The notes beneath the pieces were generated by a model. The model was given only the letters and a program-made list of their open reading frames with translations, ran no database searches and was not told where the DNA came from. A stretch of DNA of 64,000 nt from positions 2,851,001 to 2,915,000 of the forward strand of contig JACATO010000308.1 in assembly GCA_018389105.1 (NCBI GenBank), in the 5' to 3' direction. Each line of letters starts with the position of its first letter. The stretch's first letter is position 1. The position numbers were made by a program, and so were the translations under genes. Positions 61,201 to 64,000 of the stretch are shown piece after piece. Origin of the DNA: Nautilus pompilius (lineage: Eukaryota; Mollusca; Cephalopoda; Nautilida; Nautilidae).

Positions 61201-63302
61201 CAAAAATCTGTCTGTAATTCTTCCTGAGAAAGAATTTTTTTACCATTCTGAGTTTCTTCTAACTGCTTTTAATTCAAACAATTTGAGAGATTACATATTT
61301 TTACAAAAAAAGTGAAGTAAAGTGGATTATCAGATATGATTTGAAATAGAAACCTGAGGCCTGAGTGTTTACTGAACTTACTTTTCAGGGGGTGGAACTG
61401 CAGTAAGAGACATGATCATGTTACCTAAAAGATACACCATGGAGACATACAAAATTGTTCTGAAAATAAAGTAAAGTAAAAATTTTATTATCAGAATTAA
61501 TAAGATGTTATTAAAATGATTGACGGGACAGCCTTTCTTAAAATAAAAGCTTTCGATCTGAATTCAGCTTTACTCTCAACATTATCTAGAATAATAGAAA
61601 TTTCAGTGATGGAAGAATAATAAGCAGAGTCTCTACAAACTAAATTATAAATGTATTCCCAGATGTTTATTTAAATAATTTTTTTGTTATTAACACAACT
61701 TTTTATTTATTAAACTCAAACACTCCAACCACACTCAAAGCCAGACTTGAATGAAGTTTCACCAACACTCATTAAATCACAGATATCACAGCACATAGTA
61801 AATAATATGTGTAATGGCCACCTGTCGATATTACATATTAAATTTGTCATAGAAAATGGCAGATGAAGAAAAACAACAGAGACAAAAATCTTTATGTTAG
61901 TACTTGATCAAGCCACCTCTTTTTTTAGCAAAAGAGCCTGAATCAAGATTTTGCATCATCATCTGGTTCTGGTTCATTCATTTCATCATATTGACAAGAT
62001 GTGAATGAGCTGCTTTCACTTAGATATCCTGTTGTCTGCTTGATCAGATTCATATCATGGCTTTAGGGTACCCAGAAAAGAAGCTAAATACCAATTCCCC
62101 TTCCAGACTATGATCACATGAGATGTAGCATGTAGCATCATCCTCCTGTAGAATATTGGCACTGAATTTCAGTATGCCTTGTTGGTACAATGGTAGATGT
62201 TTTTAAAACCGCAGTGTATCTGGCAGAATTAAAATTTCCTTCAACAAACATTAATTCAGTCTTTCCACAATGCCAGATTGCAGCTCATATCATGTCACTC
62301 CCACCTCCATACTACACCGTGAGCTAAAGACATAGGACTTATTAGGTTTTCTCTAAATCATGACTTTCTAAAACCTGGACTCAGTTGAGTAGAGTACCTG
62401 CTGCCAATACTTGAGGTTTTTTCCAGACATCTGACCAGACCTTTTAAAGTGTTTTATTCCTATTGGGCAGAAGGGTTTCTTATGTGCTGTCAGCAGAAAT
62501 GACATTGGAATGTTCTTTGGTTAGTTTCTGTTGTATGGATGTTGTTGCAAGAAGAGCTTAATGGCAAGTGTGCACGTGATGCATTGTCACTGTTGAAGGC
62601 CTTCTAGGCTGCTTTGCACAGCTGTGACAGCAGCCTCACTGAATGTAGTGATGATATTGGCCACAGATCCAGGAAAAATGTCAACAACATTGGCAATCTG
62701 TCAATGACTATGACAACATTCTAAATGGCCTACAACACAATCTTGTGTAAACAGAAATATTTTAGAATCCACCTGTCCTGGGCATCAAGAGAGTGGTTAT
62801 CTGCACCAAACCAACTGATCTCAGTTATGCTGGAAGAGAGCTTGGCCACTTGGTGATATGCACACTTCTAGTATTATCAACTTTTGCACATCTGTATTCT
62901 CCGTCTAACAAACAAATCCAGATGATGACAAGAGATCACCAAAACAGATTTAAATAGAATTGATCCAATTTACAAGATAAATATGAGCTTCTAGTTACAA
63001 ACATCAGTAGCAGCATCCACATAGGTAAAGTTGTGCCATTTGAACTGTAAGCCTGCAATGACTAAATTCATTTATTCTAGCATCACTTGATCTACTGAAA
63101 ATTCATGATTAAATGAATAATCTAAACAGGCAGGTAAATAATAAAAATACCCATACATACTTGTATTTTCCTAAGTAGCCATCAGCAATAATGGCACCAA
63201 GGAGTGGTGCAAAATAACAAACCATGGTGAACCCGTGAAAGAGAGCAGTGGCTGTGTTTGGATTGAAAGCCAGCCATCTTGTTAGGTAAATAATAAGAAT
63301 TG
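44315..63302 (-). CDS. SLC15A: Proton-coupled oligopeptide transporter (PepT, SLC15A1/2 type), 20 coding exons, N-terminus off window
   Basis: Imports di- and tripeptides with protons across the plasma membrane (family knowledge). Twenty exons give about 654 residues from the second membrane helix to the stop; PepT1 and PepT2 are about 710-730. Visible marks are the POT signature [15 protein letters not shown], the block ALGTGGIKP-type [33 protein letters not shown], and [19 protein letters not shown]. Residues I remember as critical in PepT1 are kept: His of the TM2 YHTF site (FHGF), Tyr in [13 protein letters not shown], Trp in FWALFDQQ, and Glu in TTGEIMF. An extracellular domain of about 185 residues with eight N-glycosylation motifs sits between helices 9 and 10, which marks SLC15A1/2 rather than SLC15A3/4. 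The ExxER motif of helix 1 is off the right edge. One exon (60514-60594) has a one-base deletion. All other junctions are in phase. Confidence 0.93.
45219..45326 (-). CDS. SLC15A: SLC15A exon: helix 11
   Basis: Thirty-six codons starting [20 protein letters not shown], followed by NLIVVIVAE. Confidence 0.94.
45916..46047 (-). CDS. SLC15A: SLC15A exon: helix 10
   Basis: Forty-four codons with [20 protein letters not shown] and TGLSFAYSQ. Glu in TGE equals the substrate-site Glu of PepT1 (from memory). Confidence 0.94.
46130..46390 (-). repeat. tRNA-derived SINE-like element
   Basis: Minus-strand head GGGAGCCAGTGGTAGACCAC and a B-box-like GAGTTCAAATCC are followed by CCATGTTGGTTTTTGCCAGG, shared with other copies. 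In an SLC15A intron. Confidence 0.6.
46740..46857 (-). CDS. SLC15A: SLC15A exon: extracellular domain, part 4
   Basis: Encodes [20 protein letters not shown] and a beta strand [13 protein letters not shown] with three further glycosylation motifs (NGS, NQT, NQS). Confidence 0.88.
46939..46988. repeat. (GA)n/(GT)n compound microsatellite
   Basis: Runs of GAGAGA then GTGTGT inside an SLC15A intron. Confidence 0.9.
47216..47335 (-). CDS. SLC15A: SLC15A exon: extracellular domain, part 3
   Basis: Encodes [20 protein letters not shown] and then [10 protein letters not shown]. It ends two bases into the Arg codon completed by the next exon. One NAS site. Confidence 0.82.
48599..48633 (-). CDS. 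SLC15A: SLC15A microexon (35 nt)
   Basis: Encodes [11 protein letters not shown] plus two bases. It is needed because the exon at 50494 ends on a codon border while the exon at 47335 begins one base before its frame. Acceptor TTTCTAG and donor GTAAGG are acceptable. Placement rests on phase and splice sites, not on strong sequence similarity. Confidence 0.6.
49085..49385 (-). repeat. tRNA-derived SINE-like element
   Basis: Minus-strand head GGAGTGGCTGGTGATTAC with a B-box-like GGTTTTAATTCTGG, then a body shared with the copy at 54.6-54.9 kb, including the ACCTCCACCA/TGGTGGAGG-type block and a GGTATCAGCCCTGGTGACC-type tail. Confidence 0.6.
50494..50652 (-). CDS. SLC15A: SLC15A exon: extracellular domain, part 2
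   Basis: Fifty-three codons, [20 protein letters not shown] then a beta-rich segment [13 protein letters not shown]. Motifs NAS and NIS. Confidence 0.88.
51041..51157 (-). CDS. SLC15A: SLC15A exon: extracellular domain, part 1
   Basis: Thirty-nine codons starting [18 protein letters not shown], with glycosylation motifs NGS and NTS and a GELSQLD-like end. Phase 0. Confidence 0.88.
51300..51445 (+). repeat. tRNA-derived SINE-like element, short
   Basis: Plus-strand GGCCTGGTGATAGAGCC and GTTTTAATCCATG look like A- and B-box remnants; TTCTTCAGCCAGCCACTG is like the body of the 46.3-kb copy. Confidence 0.4.
52168..52249 (-). CDS. SLC15A: SLC15A exon: helix 9
   Basis: Encodes [20 protein letters not shown] and FVQLHIN, and leads into the extracellular domain. 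Confidence 0.92.
52794..52882 (-). CDS. SLC15A: SLC15A exon: helix 8
   Basis: Encodes [20 protein letters not shown] followed by VIDWCRIPY. Ends two bases into an Arg codon. Confidence 0.93.
53834..53869 (-). CDS. SLC15A: SLC15A small exon (36 nt)
   Basis: Twelve codons [12 protein letters not shown], equal to the ...IQPDQMQ segment before helix 8 of PepT. Good CAG acceptor and GT donor. Confidence 0.88.
54192..54236 (-). CDS. SLC15A: SLC15A small exon (GSRWTLQ)
   Basis: Fifteen codons [15 protein letters not shown], continuing FDQQ from the previous exon. Confidence 0.9.
54590..54880 (-). repeat. tRNA-derived SINE-like element
   Basis: Minus-strand head GGGGGGTGGCTGATGCCATG with a GTTGAGGAATCCTGG B-box-like site, then CATGGTTTCTTCTGGCTCC, and a tail containing ACCGGGGCTGCTGCCC. 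Confidence 0.6.
55265..55292. repeat. (ATT)n microsatellite
   Basis: Nine ATT units in an SLC15A intron. Confidence 0.95.
55640..55845 (-). repeat. tRNA-derived SINE-like element
   Basis: Minus strand shows GTCCTAGTTTGACTCCCAG (B box), then CCAACATGGCTGCTGCTTCC and CCCACATCTAAAAAATGAAG, ending GGCATGTGGCTAACCCC. Confidence 0.6.
55899..55988 (-). CDS. SLC15A: SLC15A exon: helix 7
   Basis: Thirty codons with [14 protein letters not shown], including the substrate-site tryptophan. Phase 0 on both sides. Confidence 0.94.
56078..56167 (-). CDS. SLC15A: SLC15A exon: large cytosolic loop
   Basis: Thirty codons reading [20 protein letters not shown] and then [10 protein letters not shown], equal to the HWLDWAKEKYD region of vertebrate PepT. 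Confidence 0.92.
57208..57290 (-). CDS. SLC15A: SLC15A exon: cytosolic loop after helix 6
   Basis: Encodes [20 protein letters not shown] and KVFGCII, the typical PepT PP-GN loop. Confidence 0.92.
57573..57650 (-). CDS. SLC15A: SLC15A exon: helix 6
   Basis: Encodes [20 protein letters not shown] followed by MLLSL. Starts with the CT that completes an Ala codon. Confidence 0.92.
58205..58345 (+). repeat. SINE body fragment
   Basis: Plus strand CTTCCTGCCACATCTAAGAA and TCCTAGTAGGGTCTTTTTGC match the body of the 55.7- and 63.7-kb copies. The tRNA-like head is missing. Confidence 0.5.
58600..59400 (+). pseudogene. Decayed Tc1-like transposase
   Basis: With frame slips the plus strand reads a middle segment [17 protein letters not shown], then [20 protein letters not shown] and [17 protein letters not shown], then [10 protein letters not shown]. 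This follows the Tc1 order QHDNARPHTA, V-LPWPA-SPDLNPIEH and INSMRRRC. The second catalytic Asp (ENDAP) is visible and the DLNPIE site is eroded. No target duplication or clear ends were found. It is a different lineage from the two young copies. Confidence 0.6.
60199..60420 (+). mobile_element. Possible hAT terminal fragment
   Basis: CAGTGGTTCCCAAACTATGG at 60199 is a typical hAT end. A matching right end was not found, so this may be a truncated non-autonomous copy. The 59.4-60.2 kb stretch before it has no recognisable coding content. Confidence 0.35.
60514..60594 (-). CDS. SLC15A: SLC15A exon with one-base deletion (helix 5)
   Basis: Frame 1 reads [20 protein letters not shown] and then meets a stop (TAA). 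The expected continuation LISPVLR is present in the next frame. The exon is 81 bases; neighbours need 82. A missing T in CAACTTAATC near 60533-60536 explains both facts. It is either a base-calling error in a short T run or a true loss-of-function allele. Confidence 0.85.
60860..60878. repeat. (AT)n microsatellite
   Basis: A short AT run 80 bases from an SLC15A exon. Confidence 0.9.
60961..61060 (-). CDS. SLC15A: SLC15A exon: helix 4
   Basis: Encodes [20 protein letters not shown] and [13 protein letters not shown], the most conserved POT-family block. Ends on a codon border. Confidence 0.93.
61382..61459 (-). CDS. SLC15A: SLC15A exon: helix 3
   Basis: Encodes [20 protein letters not shown] followed by VPPPE. 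In phase with both neighbours. Confidence 0.92.
61900..62860 (-). pseudogene. Decayed Tc1-like transposase
   Basis: Reading the minus strand with slips gives a segment [14 protein letters not shown] (Tc1 W-VLFSDESRF), then [20 protein letters not shown], then [19 protein letters not shown] (Tc1 FQQDNAPCHTS). Many stops are present. It fills the SLC15A intron between 61459 and 63161. Confidence 0.5.
63161..63302 (-). CDS. SLC15A: SLC15A exon: helix 2 and POT signature
   Basis: Encodes [20 protein letters not shown], the FHGF histidine site and [13 protein letters not shown]. It begins two bases before a codon border and needs an upstream exon beyond the window. Confidence 0.93.
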
Positions 63303-63574
63303 CTAAAAAGAAATAAATAAAAAGAAATTAATATTTAGTCTTATTAGTACTTTAGACTAGAAGATGCAAGTTTATGCAGGTGAACATTATCAATGTTTAA
63401 TATACAAACAAGATTTATTCTATTATATATCCATTCAGTGTAGTCCCTATTGAGATAGCAGTTTAGTTGCAATTAAATGTTTTATATTTGCTAAGCCTTT
63501 TATAGGTGCAGTTGTAATAGAGTACTCATATTCTATTGCTTATTTTAGGAATTCTTTACTACTTTTAGACAGAA

Positions 63575-63835
63575 CAGCCTGCGGAGTAGCCGCAAAGCCC
63601 GACTCAATCCCCGATCACAGTCAGCTCAGTTTGTTGCACTCTCCTAGCATACTGTTTTCTGGCTCCCCTTCACCAGATGCTCTTGTGCGTTTTCCCCGGT
63701 TTCCTTCCACATCTAAAAATAAAGAGTTCTAGTAAGGATTTCCCTGCCAAAATCAGAAGTGCTGAATTCCTCATTTTAGCAAGATAGACAGACCTCTAGG
63801 AAAAACCAGTGACACTACACTGCTTTTACCAGTGC
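63575..63835 (+). repeat. tRNA-derived SINE-like element
   Basis: Plus-strand head CCTGCGGAGTAGCCGCAAAG and CTCAATCCCCGATCAC (B-box-like), then CTTCCACATCTAAAAATAAA and GAGTTCTAGTAAGGATTTCC, the shared body. Right of the last visible SLC15A exon. Confidence 0.6.
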
Positions 63836-64000
63836 TGTCTGTCTCCAACGTAGGTTGGTTATCTCCATTGTTGAGACTGGTAACACAACACGATGACAAA
63901 TACTACTTATGGTAATTTTTAACAGGTTGAAATCATTTGCACTGTCTTATCATTGTGTTCAGAGATCCTCAAATACAAGGGCATCAATATTCAAATATTG

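Overview
The window is intron-rich, AT-rich animal DNA. Protein similarity, long repeat-filled introns and the mix of Tc1, hAT, pogo, piggyBac and tRNA-derived SINE elements suggest an invertebrate, most likely a mollusc or another lophotrochozoan. That placement is an inference from remembered family features, not from a search.

Three host genes can be read. On the minus strand, about 1.0-22.5 kb, 14 coding exons encode mitochondrial FAD-dependent glycerol-3-phosphate dehydrogenase (GPD2), from the start codon to the first EF-hand. All 14 exons join in phase into 652 residues. The last roughly 70 residues lie left of the window. Its 5' untranslated exon and promoter are probably further right, perhaps in the CpG-richer DNA near 33.5-33.9 kb. 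On the plus strand, 37.13-37.58 kb holds a short intronless gene for a Tctex1-type dynein light chain. On the minus strand, 44.3-63.3 kb, 20 coding exons encode a proton-coupled oligopeptide transporter of the SLC15A1/SLC15A2 (PepT) type, from the second membrane helix to the stop codon. Its first exon or exons lie right of the window. One SLC15A exon carries a one-base deletion that breaks the frame.

The space between exons is mostly transposon debris. GPD2 introns hold a pogo/Tigger end at the left edge, a piggyBac-like non-autonomous element, a pogo remnant, a piggyBac fragment, a Tc1 copy, a SINE and a CR1-like LINE 3' end. Right of the first GPD2 coding exon come a second, nearly open Tc1 copy, an hAT element split by a second hAT element with a perfect 8-bp target duplication, and a 15-unit, 86-bp minisatellite. 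The 38.9-39.1 kb region folds into alternative hairpins. A LINE reverse transcriptase fragment lies at 40.3-40.6 kb. SLC15A introns hold two decayed Tc1-like elements and several SINE copies.

GPD2 links glycerol metabolism to the respiratory chain, SLC15A imports di- and tripeptides, and the Tctex1 protein belongs to dynein motors. Nothing suggests they work together; they are ordinary neighbours. I did not find a clearly new molecular system. The points most worth a second look are the SLC15A frameshift, the stop codon shared by both Tc1 copies, the minisatellite and the alternative-hairpin locus.
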